Source: Changchengzhania lutea (GTDB lineage: Bacteria; Bacteroidota; Bacteroidia; Flavobacteriales; Flavobacteriaceae). From it: a stretch of DNA of 64,000 bases. The notes under the pieces were generated by a model. The model made no database searches. It was not told the DNA's origin and saw only the letters and a program-made list of their open reading frames with translations. This document shows, piece by piece, positions 44,776 to 53,429 of this stretch (position 1 is its first letter; every line of letters starts with the position of its first letter). The position numbers were made by a program, and so were the translations under genes. The stretch spans positions 2,448,001-2,512,000 of the forward strand of contig NZ_CP039456.1 of the NCBI RefSeq assembly GCF_006974145.1, given 5' to 3'.

Positions 44776-46926
44776 ATGAAAAAAATTATGAGAGGCAATT
44801 ATAAAATATTATTGCTAATGCTGTTATTAGCATTCGCATCATGCAGCTTTACAACAAAGACATTTAGTAATCCAGATCGAGATAAATTATTAGTTCAAGT
44901 CATCACTTATGTTTTGCAACAAGGGCATTTTGATCCTATTGCTATGAACGATGAATTTTCAGAGGAATTGTTTTCAGATTATATTGAAACATTAGATCCC
45001 GTGAAACGCTATTTTCATCAATCGGATATCACCTATTTTGAAAACTTTAAACTGGCCTTAGATGATCAACTAAAAGCAGCAGATATTACGTTTTTCAATA
45101 TCACTAACGAGCGCATGATGAAGCGTATAGAAGAAGCCAAAGTCATCTATAAAGAAGTGTTGTCTCAACCCTTTGACTATAGCATTGATGAGGATTTTGA
45201 TACCGACTATGACCATAGTGATTTTGTGAATAGCAAAAAGGAGATGAAAGAGCGCTGGAGAAAACAACTTAAATTCTCTACACTTTCAAATTACGATGAC
45301 ATTATGACGCAAGAAAAGCAAACTAAAGAAAATGATCCTGCTTACGTCATGAAAACGGAAACTCAAATTGAAAAAGAAGCCAGGGAATCTACATTAAAGT
45401 CTATTGACGTTTATTTCAATGACAACATTGATGATTTGGAGCGTGAGGATTGGTTTGCAGTGTATGTAAATACCATTGTAGAGGAATTCGATCCGCACAC
45501 CTATTATTTAGCACCTCAAGGTAAGGAAGTATTCGATCAACGCATGTCGGGTAAACTTGAAGGTATAGGTGCACGCTTGCAAAAGCGTATGGACTATATT
45601 AAAATAGTAGAACTCATTTCTGGCGGCCCCGCTTGGAGAAGTAACCAATTGGAAGTTGAGGATGTTATTTTAAAAGTAAAACAAGAGAATGAGGAATACC
45701 CAGTAGACATTGTGGGAATGCGTATTAATGACGCTATAAAATATATTAAAGGTCCTAAAGGCACTAATGTTACGCTTACCATTAAGAAGGTAGATGGTTC
45801 TATCAAGGATGTTACCATTACGCGCGATATTGTTGAGCTTATGGAAACCTATGCAAAGTCATCCGTAGTTGAAAAAAATAATCAGAAGTTTGGGGTTATT
45901 AATTTACCGGCTTTCTATGTGGATTTTGAAGATTATAAAAACGTAAACGCCGCGCAAGACGTTAAAAAGGAAATTGAGCGATTAAAAGCTGATGGCATGG
46001 AAGGTTTGGTGCTCGATTTACGAAATAATGGCGGTGGCTCACTGCCAGCAGTGGTAGATATGGCAGGCTTGTTTATAAAAGATGGTCCCGTAGTGCAAGT
46101 GCGATCTACAGGTGAAGCCAAAGAGGTTTTAAAAGACAGGGATAAATCTATTTCATGGGACGGTCCTTTAGTAATTTTGGTCAATGAAATTTCAGCATCT
46201 GCATCAGAAATCATGGCTGCAGCTATGCAAGATTATAAGCGAGCGATCATTATTGGAAGTAAACAAACCTATGGTAAGGGTACGGTTCAAAATGTAATTA
46301 ACCTTAATAATTGGCTCCGTGGCAATACAATTGGTGATTTAGGCGCTTTAGCATTAACCACTCAAAAATATTATAGAATTAACGGTGGCTCGGTTCAGTT
46401 GGAAGGCGTTAAAAGTGATGTTCAGGTTCCAGGTCGTTTTAGTTATATCGACGTAGGGGAAAAGGACAAAGAAAATCCATTGCCTTGGGACGAAATTGAT
46501 GCCGCCAATTTTACACCGTGGGAGAATTATTACGATTACGATACCACCATTAAGAAAAGTGAAAAGCGTATGAGTAACAATGCCCAGTTAAACCTGATTG
46601 AGGAAAATGCAAAATGGGTAAAAAGTAAAATAGACGAAACAGTATTTTCTTTAAACTATAATGAATATAAGGCTCAATTAGAGAAAAATGAAGAAGAGTC
46701 AAAACGATTTGATCCTATTTCAGAGTATAAAACCAACTTAACATTCGAGTCTCATTCGTATGAAAGAGGTCTGTTTGAAAGTGATACTACCGATTTAAAA
46801 GAGAAACGCATCAGATGGCACAAGAATTTAAGTCAGGACATTTATATCGAGGAGGCGCTTAATGTGCTAGAAGATTTAAAAACAACATATCCCATTAAGA
46901 AAGTAGCATCTGCTGTAAAAAATTAG
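44776..46926 (+). CDS. prc: Carboxy-terminal processing (tail-specific) protease, S41A
   Basis: About 716 residues from the chosen start. A lipoprotein-type signal (LLLMLLLAFASC) is followed by a Prc N-terminal helical domain, a PDZ domain (about 240-340, GKLEGIGARLQKRMDYIK), the S41 core with the catalytic serine in NEISASASEIMAAAMQDY (around 470-480) and lysine in KQTYGKGTVQ (around 500), and a C-terminal DUF3340-type region. It degrades or trims proteins in the periplasm. In-frame Met codons at 44731 and 44761 are alternatives; the one at 44776 gives the best signal sequence. Confidence 0.9.
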   Translation: MKKIMRGNYKILLLMLLLAFASCSFTTKTFSNPDRDKLLVQVITYVLQQGHFDPIAMNDEFSEELFSDYIETLDPVKRYFHQSDITYFENFKLALDDQLKAADITFFNITNERMMKRIEEAKVIYKEVLSQPFDYSIDEDFDTDYDHSDFVNSKKEMKERWRKQLKFSTLSNYDDIMTQEKQTKENDPAYVMKTETQIEKEARESTLKSIDVYFNDNIDDLEREDWFAVYVNTIVEEFDPHTYYLAPQGKEVFDQRMSGKLEGIGARLQKRMDYIKIVELISGGPAWRSNQLEVEDVILKVKQENEEYPVDIVGMRINDAIKYIKGPKGTNVTLTIKKVDGSIKDVTITRDIVELMETYAKSSVVEKNNQKFGVINLPAFYVDFEDYKNVNAAQDVKKEIERLKADGMEGLVLDLRNNGGGSLPAVVDMAGLFIKDGPVVQVRSTGEAKEVLKDRDKSISWDGPLVILVNEISASASEIMAAAMQDYKRAIIIGSKQTYGKGTVQNVINLNNWLRGNTIGDLGALALTTQKYYRINGGSVQLEGVKSDVQVPGRFSYIDVGEKDKENPLPWDEIDAANFTPWENYYDYDTTIKKSEKRMSNNAQLNLIEENAKWVKSKIDETVFSLNYNEYKAQLEKNEEESKRFDPISEYKTNLTFESHSYERGLFESDTTDLKEKRIRWHKNLSQDIYIEEALNVLEDLKTTYPIKKVASAVKN

Positions 46927-46934
46927 AATTTTAA

Positions 46935-48029
46935 ATGCCTATAAAATCTAATTCGCTAAAACAATTAGCGCTCCAAAAGTTTAAAAAGAGCTTTTGGGGC
47001 GTTTTTAGTATGTATTTTATTCTGCTCGTGGGCTTGGTTTCTATTTTCGCTTATGCTATTGCCCCAGATAGTTCAAAATATGCCAATCAGATGCATTTGG
47101 CAATTCACTCCAAAAAACCAGGATTTAGCGTAGATATGCTCACGCTTCCTGCGACGTCAACTACCCCACAAAGTCAGTTTGACAAATTGTTTTTCGGAAA
47201 CAAAAATGTCGATTCAGAAATCCCTATTTCAGAATATACAATAAATGAAAACCAATTAACATATATTGAGTATGCTTCGGATGGCTTAACGGGTTTAGAA
47301 AAATCTATTGATATAAATCTCTTGGAAAACAAAAATCAGAATGATTTTATTAAAGAAAAAACCTTCTATTTTGGCACTGATAAGTATGGTAGGGATTTAT
47401 TAAGTCGCGTTTTGGTAGGTGCTAGAATTTCATTTTTTATTGGCTTTGTTGCCGTTTTTATTTCGTTGGTCATTGGCATTTTTATGGGAAGTGTTGCTGG
47501 GTATTTCGGCGGTAGGGTAGATGTATTCATTATGTGGATTATTAATGTGACCTGGTCCATTCCAACGCTGTTATTGGTCATTGCCATTACTTTAGCACTC
47601 GGTAAAGGGTTTTGGCAAGTATTTATTGCTGTAGGGCTTACCATGTGGGTAGAAGTGGCTAGAGTGGTTCGGGGGCAAATAATTAGTGCCAAACAGATGC
47701 AATACGTAACGGCGGCCAGAGCTTTGGGATATACAGATTTTAGAATCATCACCAAGCATATTTTGCCCAATATTATGGCACCGGTGATCGTGATTTCGGC
47801 AGCTAACTTTGCCGCGGCTATTTTAATAGAAAGTGGCCTTAGTTTTTTAGGTATAGGCGCCCAACCACCTATGGCCAGTTGGGGTGCCATGATCAAAGAT
47901 CATTATAATTATATTATTCTAGGTAAACCTTATCTAGCCATTATTCCTGGCCTTTGTATTATGAGTTTGGTGATGGCGTTTATGCTTATTGGAAATGCGT
48001 TACGTGATGCTTTGGATGTTAAGAGTTGA
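46935..48029 (+). CDS. ABC transporter permease (DppC/OppC type)
   Basis: A 364-residue inner-membrane permease. A first helix (about 19-40) precedes a ~100-residue periplasmic insertion, then five helices of the BPD_transp_1 domain. The EAA loop that meets the ATPase is ARALGYTDFRIITKHILPN (about 257-275). Peptide importers need a second permease, ATPases and a binding protein, none of which are encoded in the window. It follows prc by eight bases and may share its transcript. Confidence 0.9.
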   Translation: MPIKSNSLKQLALQKFKKSFWGVFSMYFILLVGLVSIFAYAIAPDSSKYANQMHLAIHSKKPGFSVDMLTLPATSTTPQSQFDKLFFGNKNVDSEIPISEYTINENQLTYIEYASDGLTGLEKSIDINLLENKNQNDFIKEKTFYFGTDKYGRDLLSRVLVGARISFFIGFVAVFISLVIGIFMGSVAGYFGGRVDVFIMWIINVTWSIPTLLLVIAITLALGKGFWQVFIAVGLTMWVEVARVVRGQIISAKQMQYVTAARALGYTDFRIITKHILPNIMAPVIVISAANFAAAILIESGLSFLGIGAQPPMASWGAMIKDHYNYIILGKPYLAIIPGLCIMSLVMAFMLIGNALRDALDVKS

Positions 48030-48242
48030 TGGTTCGTTTAACAAAACTGAAAGACTGTTGGATTAAGTCATTAATTTACTGTGTTGGCAACAGCATATTT
48101 ATTATTCAGAGATTAATTCAGGTGAAATGGGATATATTTTATTGTCATCAAGCATTAAAAATTCTGGTTTAAAATCTTCAGGACAAGTTATAGCAATCTT
48201 TACTTTTTTTATTTGTTGACCTTTTATCTTTTTTGGTTTTCT

Positions 48243-48750
48243 ATATTTCTTGGGATTCAGCTTTCAGCCGATAAGGTTCAGATTGAAAAAGGGAGGAAGC
48301 TTCCTTCAGTTTGATTGTAAAATGAGCCGAAAGTCCAAGGTTCGAATCACAAGAGAACTCCGTACACTTGCTTTCCATAACAAAACTCAACGTGGGATAC
48401 AGGACTTAGCAAATTTGCTGAACCCCAAGATTCGTGGTTGGATTCAGTATTATGGAAAGATAAGTCGTAGGAGCCTACAACCTGTGTTCTATTACCTGCA
48501 TAATCGTATGATCAGATGGATATTGAACAAGTACAAAAGCTTCAAAGGAAGCAAAATCAAAGCAGTAAAATGGCTTAGGTTTATTACAAAGTCATATCCA
48601 AATCTGTTCAATCATTGGGGACTGGGATACAAACTGGTCTAAATACAATTTAGGCTTTATCGACTGTATAACAAGAGCCGTATGAATCGAGAGGTTCACG
48701 TACGGTTCTGTGAGAGGTTTAGGGGTGAAATTCCCCTTTACCTACTCGAC
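48243..48750 (+). mobile_element. 5'-truncated group II intron fragment
   Basis: Only the 3' part of an intron is left: the end of a maturase gene, then domain V at about 48674-48709 (AGAGCCGTATGAATCG...CGTACGGTTCT) and domain VI ending CCTACTCGAC at 48750. The left junction is uncertain by several bases. It differs in sequence from the full-length intron at 40-42 kb, so it is a separate intron. It lies antisense within the broken gene at 48.1-50.4 kb. Confidence 0.85.
48250..48642 (+). pseudogene. Group II intron maturase, C-terminal fragment
   Basis: A 130-residue frame, open from the left junction, reads LGFSFQPIRFRLKKGG, FDCKMSRKSKVRI, NPKIRGWIQYYGK and ends NHWGLGYKLV. This is the thumb and maturase region of a group II intron protein; the reverse transcriptase core with its YADD is missing. 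No genuine start codon is present (only a TTG). Confidence 0.85.
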
Positions 48751-49019
48751 TGGTGGTAGTTTTTAAACGATTTATTCTTTTTTCCCAATCTCCATTCCAA
48801 CCTTATTTTTGTGCTAAAATACAAATTGATATTGCTTGTTCATATTTTTTCTCTTTTTGTAGTATAATACTATATTGCTTAAAACCATAGTGAGAAGGAA
48901 GTGGTGCTCCAAACTTTTCTAAAAAAATCTTTTTTACTTTTTCAGCAATTTCAATTTGACGCAAACAATTTTCTTTAGCTTGATTGTAAAGTTTTATATT
49001 TTTTTGTCTTTTTCTGTAA

Positions 49020-49027
49020 TTATAAAT
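49020..49027. repeat. Left target site duplication of the insertion sequence
   Basis: TTATAAAT directly left of the insertion sequence end at 49028; the same 8 bases are found at 50030-50037. Confidence 0.9.
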
Positions 49028-50029
49028 TTTGTATATCCGTTTAATGTCCATTAGCTGTAATGCTAGCAATAATAAGCCTATCAAAGATTCGTTCTCCAAA
49101 ATACCTGCGGTTGAGCTTATAAACAAACTCGTTCAGATATAATTGCAAATATTTCTTCTTGATTTTATGATAAGTTCCCGCAAAGTTCCTTTTAGCATTG
49201 CTTATTGCTATATGCACCCATTTGAGTGTTTCTTTGGTGGTTTGTTCGTTTGATTTCTCTGTCATATGTATTTCTACATAGTCTGCAATATTTACATATG
49301 AAGTACTCTTATCTGTAAATATAATAGTTTGCTCGTCATCAATAGCGTCTTTGAAGCTTTGGTCTGTGCCATCTGCCTTGTGGTCTTCTAATACCTTAGC
49401 TTTAAAATAACGGCATTGTCTATCTACTTTTCCTGTTTCTATATCTTCCAGTATGGTGCTTTCTGCCATAATCATAACATTGGATTTAGTTTTGCTCCCT
49501 CGACCTGCTTTTTGGGTTTTGTGTGCTTGTTCCGAGGCTTCAATAGTAAAATAGCCTTCATCCATTTCTATCATTCCTTCCAATGTGTACCTGTCATCAC
49601 GATCCCCCATTGCTCTACGCAGTTTATGGACCATTGCCCAAACTGGCTCATAACGTTTTAGCCCCAACTGGCGCTGTATCTCTTTACTGGAAAATCCTTT
49701 TTTTGTGGTGCTCATCAAAAAAATGGTCTTGTACCAAACCAGAAATGACAATTTAGAGCTTTCCATTATGGTGCCACTGCGCAATGATGTCCTTGAGTTG
49801 CAGGATTTACATTGATAGCTCCATTTATTGATCAGCCAATAGTGGTCTGTACATCCGCAACGCTTACAAACAACACCTTGCTTGTCCCTTTGCTCCTTGA
49901 AATGAAGCCTGCAACTCTTTTCATCTGTGAAATGAACCCCAAAAGAAAATATATCCATAGCTAACTGTTTTTGAATCAATTAAATATACAAAATATTAAT
50001 CAATATAGGGGTGTTTACGGATATACAAA
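49028..50029 (-). mobile_element. IS1595-family insertion sequence (1002 bp)
   Basis: The ends are inverted repeats reading inward TTTGTATATCCGT on both sides (49028-49040 and 50017-50029, 13 of 13). Eight-base direct duplications (TTATAAAT) flank them, the size known for IS1595-type elements. The single gene inside codes for an ISXO2-like transposase on the minus strand. The element interrupts the unknown gene at 48.1-50.4 kb, and its exact removal restores that reading frame. Confidence 0.92.
49041..49979 (-). CDS. IS1595-family (ISXO2-like) transposase
   Basis: A 312-residue transposase. The N-terminal zinc ribbon has CKRCG (about 38-42) and CKSC (about 57-60). The catalytic domain has an acidic residue in EMDEGYF, a second in IIFTDKS, and the HIAISNAKRNFAGTYHKIKKKYLQLYLNEF stretch in place, where this family has an Asn/Glu third residue. 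It fills most of the 1002-bp element, ends 13 bp from the left terminus and looks undamaged. Met8 (49958) is an alternative start. Confidence 0.9.
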   Translation of the reverse strand: MIQKQLAMDIFSFGVHFTDEKSCRLHFKEQRDKQGVVCKRCGCTDHYWLINKWSYQCKSCNSRTSLRSGTIMESSKLSFLVWYKTIFLMSTTKKGFSSKEIQRQLGLKRYEPVWAMVHKLRRAMGDRDDRYTLEGMIEMDEGYFTIEASEQAHKTQKAGRGSKTKSNVMIMAESTILEDIETGKVDRQCRYFKAKVLEDHKADGTDQSFKDAIDDEQTIIFTDKSTSYVNIADYVEIHMTEKSNEQTTKETLKWVHIAISNAKRNFAGTYHKIKKKYLQLYLNEFVYKLNRRYFGERIFDRLIIASITANGH

Positions 50030-50037
50030 TTATAAAT
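50030..50037. repeat. Right target site duplication of the insertion sequence
   Basis: TTATAAAT directly right of the insertion sequence end at 50029, identical to 49020-49027. Confidence 0.9.
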
Positions 50038-50370
50038 TATGATATGCTGTAAATAAAAATGAATATCAAGTATTTTTTTACATTCTGAAATAGTTGATTC
50101 TGATTGTTCGATTATTTTGCTATATAATATTTCATCACTATCAACTTTTGGTGATTGCAAGAAAATTGTTAAAAATGATAATTTAGATTGATTTGATGAT
50201 TTTATATCAATATCAGTTAGACTTTTTGGATTTACTCCGAGACCACTATTAAATTTATTTCTTAGATAATTTTGTTGTTCTAATGATAAGCTCTTCCAAA
50301 AATCGATAAGATTAAAATATTTAATTAAACCTTTAGTTTTAGCTTGTCTAAATTTGCCGAAAATCATTTA

Positions 50371-50907
50371 TTAATTAAATTTTAAAGGAGGTAGTTCAAA
50401 ATTGATTTGTGCTTTTTCTCTTATTTTCAAAAGTTCCTTTTTAGAAATTGTATGTGTATACTTTTTTCTTTTGTAGCATTTTCCATTCGTCAAATCCATT
50501 TTGATATTACTGTCAATTAAATGTGCGTGTGGATTGGAAGGAAAAGGGTCTAAATCGTATTTATGAATTCTCCACTTTAAGTTTTTTAATTTAATACTTA
50601 TTTTATATCCAACAAGATAATCTTTTGGTATTAAATTCCTTGAAGTTTCAACGGGAAATAAAACGGTTTTAAAATCAAAATTTGAAAGGATTTTTTTTAG
50701 TTTTTCAAAATCGGCATCTATGTCCCAAAGTTGAGTTGGATGCTCAAAATTATATTTCTCTTTTAATTCTAAATATAGAGCATCATAAATATTCTCAATT
50801 GTTATTTGAGAAGACAATGATTTTGAAAACTCATCTTTTAATTTAGAAAGAATTAAGTCCAATTCCTCAATTTTGGAAAGTTCTTTATCTATTTCTTCAT
50901 TTGTCAT
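50371..50907 (-). CDS. Hypothetical protein in accessory island
   Basis: A 178-residue soluble protein without signal peptide or membrane segment. The first ~70 residues are helical and charged (KELSKIEELDLILSKLKDEF, coiled-coil-like); the second half has WRIHKYDLDPFPSNPHAH and KELLKIREK. I do not recognise the family. It lies three bases upstream of the broken gene, so the two formed a two-gene unit. The region is AT-rich and full of mobile elements, which suggests acquisition by transfer. Confidence 0.7.
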   Translation of the reverse strand: MTNEEIDKELSKIEELDLILSKLKDEFSKSLSSQITIENIYDALYLELKEKYNFEHPTQLWDIDADFEKLKKILSNFDFKTVLFPVETSRNLIPKDYLVGYKISIKLKNLKWRIHKYDLDPFPSNPHAHLIDSNIKMDLTNGKCYKRKKYTHTISKKELLKIREKAQINFELPPLKFN

Positions 50908-51003
50908 TTTGTTTTGTTCAAATGTTTGTTAAGGCACATCGTTTACACAAGTTAAAGATTAGGCTTTATGCTAAATTAGTTTCTAGCCTTAAGGATTGTA
51001 CTT

Positions 51004-51621
51004 TTACCTCTGTTGCTTTTTAAAACCACAAAACAAGAAATTCTGTGAGGTGCCGAATGGTGTTAAATGGTTTTCTTTAATACAGTTAATTTTTTCAAAT
51101 CCATGCTTAAATTCTGAAGCCAACATATCTTGATTGTATTGTTTAATCTCAAGGCCACTGCATTTGGTAGGACCGTTTTCCGAAAATGTTCCAATTATTA
51201 AAAACCCATCCACGAAATTCGTGGTAATTTCCTTGTATTTTTCAACTTGCTCATCTGTGGTTAAAAAATGAAAAGTTGCTCGATCGTGCCAAACGTCAAA
51301 AGTAGATTCTGGTTCAAAATCAGTGATGTCACTTACAACCCAATTCACCTTTTTTGACTTATCACCTAGCCGTTTTTTAGCCTTCTCAAGGGCTTTTGAT
51401 GAAATATCCAATACGGTTATGTTTTCAAAGCCTTCATCAATTAGGTAATCCACAAGTTTACTGTCACCACCACCTATATCTATGATTTTCGCGGTTTTTT
51501 CAAGTCCAAATGAATTTATAAACTCCAAGGAGGTTTTTGGTGTTTCTTGTGTCCAACTAACTTGGTTTGGGTTTTTAGTTTTATAAACTGTTTCCCAATG
51601 TTGTTTTTTATTCAATTCCAT
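51004..51621 (-). CDS. Class I SAM-dependent methyltransferase
   Basis: A 205-residue methyltransferase. Motif I is IIDIGGGDSKLVDYL (about 45-59), followed by VLDISSKALEKAKKRL (about 70-85) and VSDITDF (about 96-102). The WHDRATFHFL stretch after it resembles thiopurine/thiol-type or tellurite-resistance-like methyltransferases, but the substrate is not known. It lies at the edge of the accessory island, 63 bp before engB on the same strand. Confidence 0.85.
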   Translation of the reverse strand: MELNKKQHWETVYKTKNPNQVSWTQETPKTSLEFINSFGLEKTAKIIDIGGGDSKLVDYLIDEGFENITVLDISSKALEKAKKRLGDKSKKVNWVVSDITDFEPESTFDVWHDRATFHFLTTDEQVEKYKEITTNFVDGFLIIGTFSENGPTKCSGLEIKQYNQDMLASEFKHGFEKINCIKENHLTPFGTSQNFLFCGFKKQQR

Positions 51622-51684
51622 TTGTATGTAGTTTAGCTTATTCTAAGCGTATTATAGAACCGTAGTTTATACCGTGCAAAGTAA

Positions 51685-52296
51685 TTAATTGGAATCCAAT
51701 TGCATATTTTCATTTAGGCAGTCAATATATCCCAATACCTCTTCCTTTCCAATATCTTTAGAAGAGGAGGTAATAAAATAATTAGGGACATGTTCCCAAG
51801 TTTCCAAGAGCACTTTTTTGTAAGCTTCCACATGGTTTTCTATCGCTTTGGGTCTAAGCTTATCGGCTTTTGTAAAAATGATAGAAAACGGGATGTTGTT
51901 TTCCCCCAGCCATTGCATAAATTCTAAATCGATAGGTTGTGGGTTATGCCTAATGTCCACTAAAACAAAAGCGGTGACGAGTTGTTCGCGTAAGCCAAAA
52001 TATTGTGTTATAAATTTTTGAAACACCTTTTTCGAACTTTTAGATACCCGGGCATACCCGTAACCTGGTAAATCTACCAAATGCCAGTTTTTATTAATTA
52101 AAAAGTGATTGATCAATTGTGTTTTTCCAGGTCGGCCAGATGTTTTAGCCAAACTTTTTTTGCTCGTTAGCATATTTATAAGAGAGGACTTGCCAACGTT
52201 ACTTCTGCCAATAAATGCGTATTCCGGTAATCTGCTTTTAGGGCATTTGGTAACATCAGAGTTGCTCATCACAAATTCGGCAGATTTAATATGCAT
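51685..52296 (-). CDS. engB: Ribosome biogenesis GTPase EngB (YihA/YsxC)
   Basis: A 203-residue GTPase needed for large ribosomal subunit assembly. G1 is GRSNVGKSSL (residues 30-39), G3 is DLPGYGYA, G4 is TKADK and G5-like TSSSKDIG. It is a core gene marking the return to conserved gene order before the dcw cluster. Confidence 0.95.
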   Translation of the reverse strand: MHIKSAEFVMSNSDVTKCPKSRLPEYAFIGRSNVGKSSLINMLTSKKSLAKTSGRPGKTQLINHFLINKNWHLVDLPGYGYARVSKSSKKVFQKFITQYFGLREQLVTAFVLVDIRHNPQPIDLEFMQWLGENNIPFSIIFTKADKLRPKAIENHVEAYKKVLLETWEHVPNYFITSSSKDIGKEEVLGYIDCLNENMQLDSN

Positions 52297-52368
52297 GTAT
52301 GTATCTTAAAAAATTTATTTAAAAAAAGCTGTTCGGTTGAGTATTTTACAGATCTATTTATTTATTGA

Positions 52369-53133
52369 CTATAGGCCTCGTTCCTGTAACCAAGTATTTA
52401 AAATGGTATTGAATTCGTTTGGATGTTCCATCATGGCGGCATGCCCACACTTGTCAATCCAGTATAAATCGGAATTTGGTAATAACTCGTTAAATTCTTC
52501 AGCAACATCTGGCGGTGTGACCGTATCGTTTTTACCCCAAATAATGCAGGTTGGTGTGGTCATTTTTGGCAAATCTTTAGCCATATTATGCCTAATGGCA
52601 CTTTTGGCAATAGCTAAGGTTTTTATAAGTTTATTGCGGTCATTTACGGTTTCATAAACTTCATCAACAATGGTCTTGGTGGCTACGGCGGGATCGTAAA
52701 AAACATCTTGTGCTTTTTTCTTGATCACCTCATAATCACTTCGCTTGGTATAACCGCCACCCATGGCACTTTCGTACAAACCAGAACTTCCTGTAATTAT
52801 TAGCGCTTTTACTTTTTGTGGATATTGTTTCGTGTAATATAAACCGATATGCCCTCCTAGGGAATTACCCAATAATATAAAGTCTTTAAAACCCTTAAAT
52901 TCAATAAAATCATGGAGATATTTAGCGAAACTCTTAACATTGGTTTTTAACAGGGACCTTGAATAAATTGGTAGCTCTGGTATGATAACTTTGTAGCCGT
53001 TTTGGCTAAAATAATCAGTCACACCATCAAAGTTACTGAGGCCTCCCATAAGACCATGAAGTATTATTATTGGCGCACCTTCACCCGCTTCAATATAACT
53101 ATATTTTTTTTCCTTCTTTAAACTGTAGGTCAT
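52369..53133 (-). CDS. Alpha/beta hydrolase
   Basis: About 254 residues from the chosen start. The oxyanion region LHGLMGGLSNFDGV (about 24-37), the nucleophile elbow GNSLGGHIG (about 92-100), a distal Asp in WGKNDTVTPP and the His in KCGHAAMMEHP form a complete catalytic set. The substrate is unknown. The frame is open to 53181; the Met at 53133 (MTYSLKKEKKYSYIEAGEG) fits homologues. Conserved neighbour of engB and mraZ in flavobacteria. Confidence 0.85.
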   Translation of the reverse strand: MTYSLKKEKKYSYIEAGEGAPIIILHGLMGGLSNFDGVTDYFSQNGYKVIIPELPIYSRSLLKTNVKSFAKYLHDFIEFKGFKDFILLGNSLGGHIGLYYTKQYPQKVKALIITGSSGLYESAMGGGYTKRSDYEVIKKKAQDVFYDPAVATKTIVDEVYETVNDRNKLIKTLAIAKSAIRHNMAKDLPKMTTPTCIIWGKNDTVTPPDVAEEFNELLPNSDLYWIDKCGHAAMMEHPNEFNTILNTWLQERGL

Positions 53134-53352
53134 TAAATGGTTGGTCATTTCGTTAAAAACAAATATAGTTAATTCATTCATATTTCAAGAATTTTAATTA
53201 ATTCTCAAAAAAGTTTTATAGATGAATGAAATGTTAACAAAAATCTTTGCTCCCAACTACTTTTTATAATTGATTGACAGTAAGGCTTCCTGCTAGTTTT
53301 TTGAGTCCAATAGAACCTTCAGCTTGCCTTTAGTCGAAAAATTATTAACAAA

Positions 53353-53382
53353 GTGGGGTAAAGTGGTAAAATGTGGTAAAAT
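53353..53382 (+). promoter_or_regulatory. MraZ operator: three 10-bp direct repeats
   Basis: GTGGGGTAAA (53353), GTGGTAAAAT (53363) and GTGGTAAAAT (53373) are spaced exactly 10 bp apart, one helical turn. Known MraZ boxes are GTGGG-type direct repeats upstream of mraZ. They lie just before a -7 box, so bound MraZ would block its own promoter. Confidence 0.85.
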
Positions 53383-53388
53383 TTTCAA

Positions 53389-53396
53389 TATATTTG
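53389..53396 (+). promoter_or_regulatory. dcw promoter -7 box TATATTTG
   Basis: TATATTTG matches the flavobacterial consensus TAnnTTTG. It follows the third MraZ repeat by six bases and would start transcription near 53403, ahead of the TTG start at 53430. No clear TTG -33 box is seen. Confidence 0.6.
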
Positions 53397-53429
53397 AAAC
53401 TTAATCATCTAAACTTCAGCAAAACCGCT

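Larger units (their letters stand above)
48102..50367 (-). pseudogene. Multiply interrupted gene of unknown function
   Basis: One gene, read right to left, in three pieces. Piece 1 (50367-50030) starts MIFGKFRQAKTKG and is cut by the insertion sequence at 49028-50029. Removing that element and one 8-bp target copy joins it in frame to piece 2 (49019-48803), giving an uninterrupted 184-codon frame. A TAA at 48803-48805 then interrupts LAQK-GWNGDWEKRINRLK, probably a CAA-to-TAA change. A truncated group II intron (48243-48750) follows antisense. Piece 3 (about 48242-48102) reads RKPKKIKGQQIKKVKIAITC to a stop. No family is recognised. The intact gene lay three bases after the 178-residue gene at 50371. 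Confidence 0.8.

Noticed and set aside
53373-53429. 19-residue N-terminal extension of MraZ from GTG
   Set aside because: The GTG is part of the third operator repeat and precedes the -7 box.
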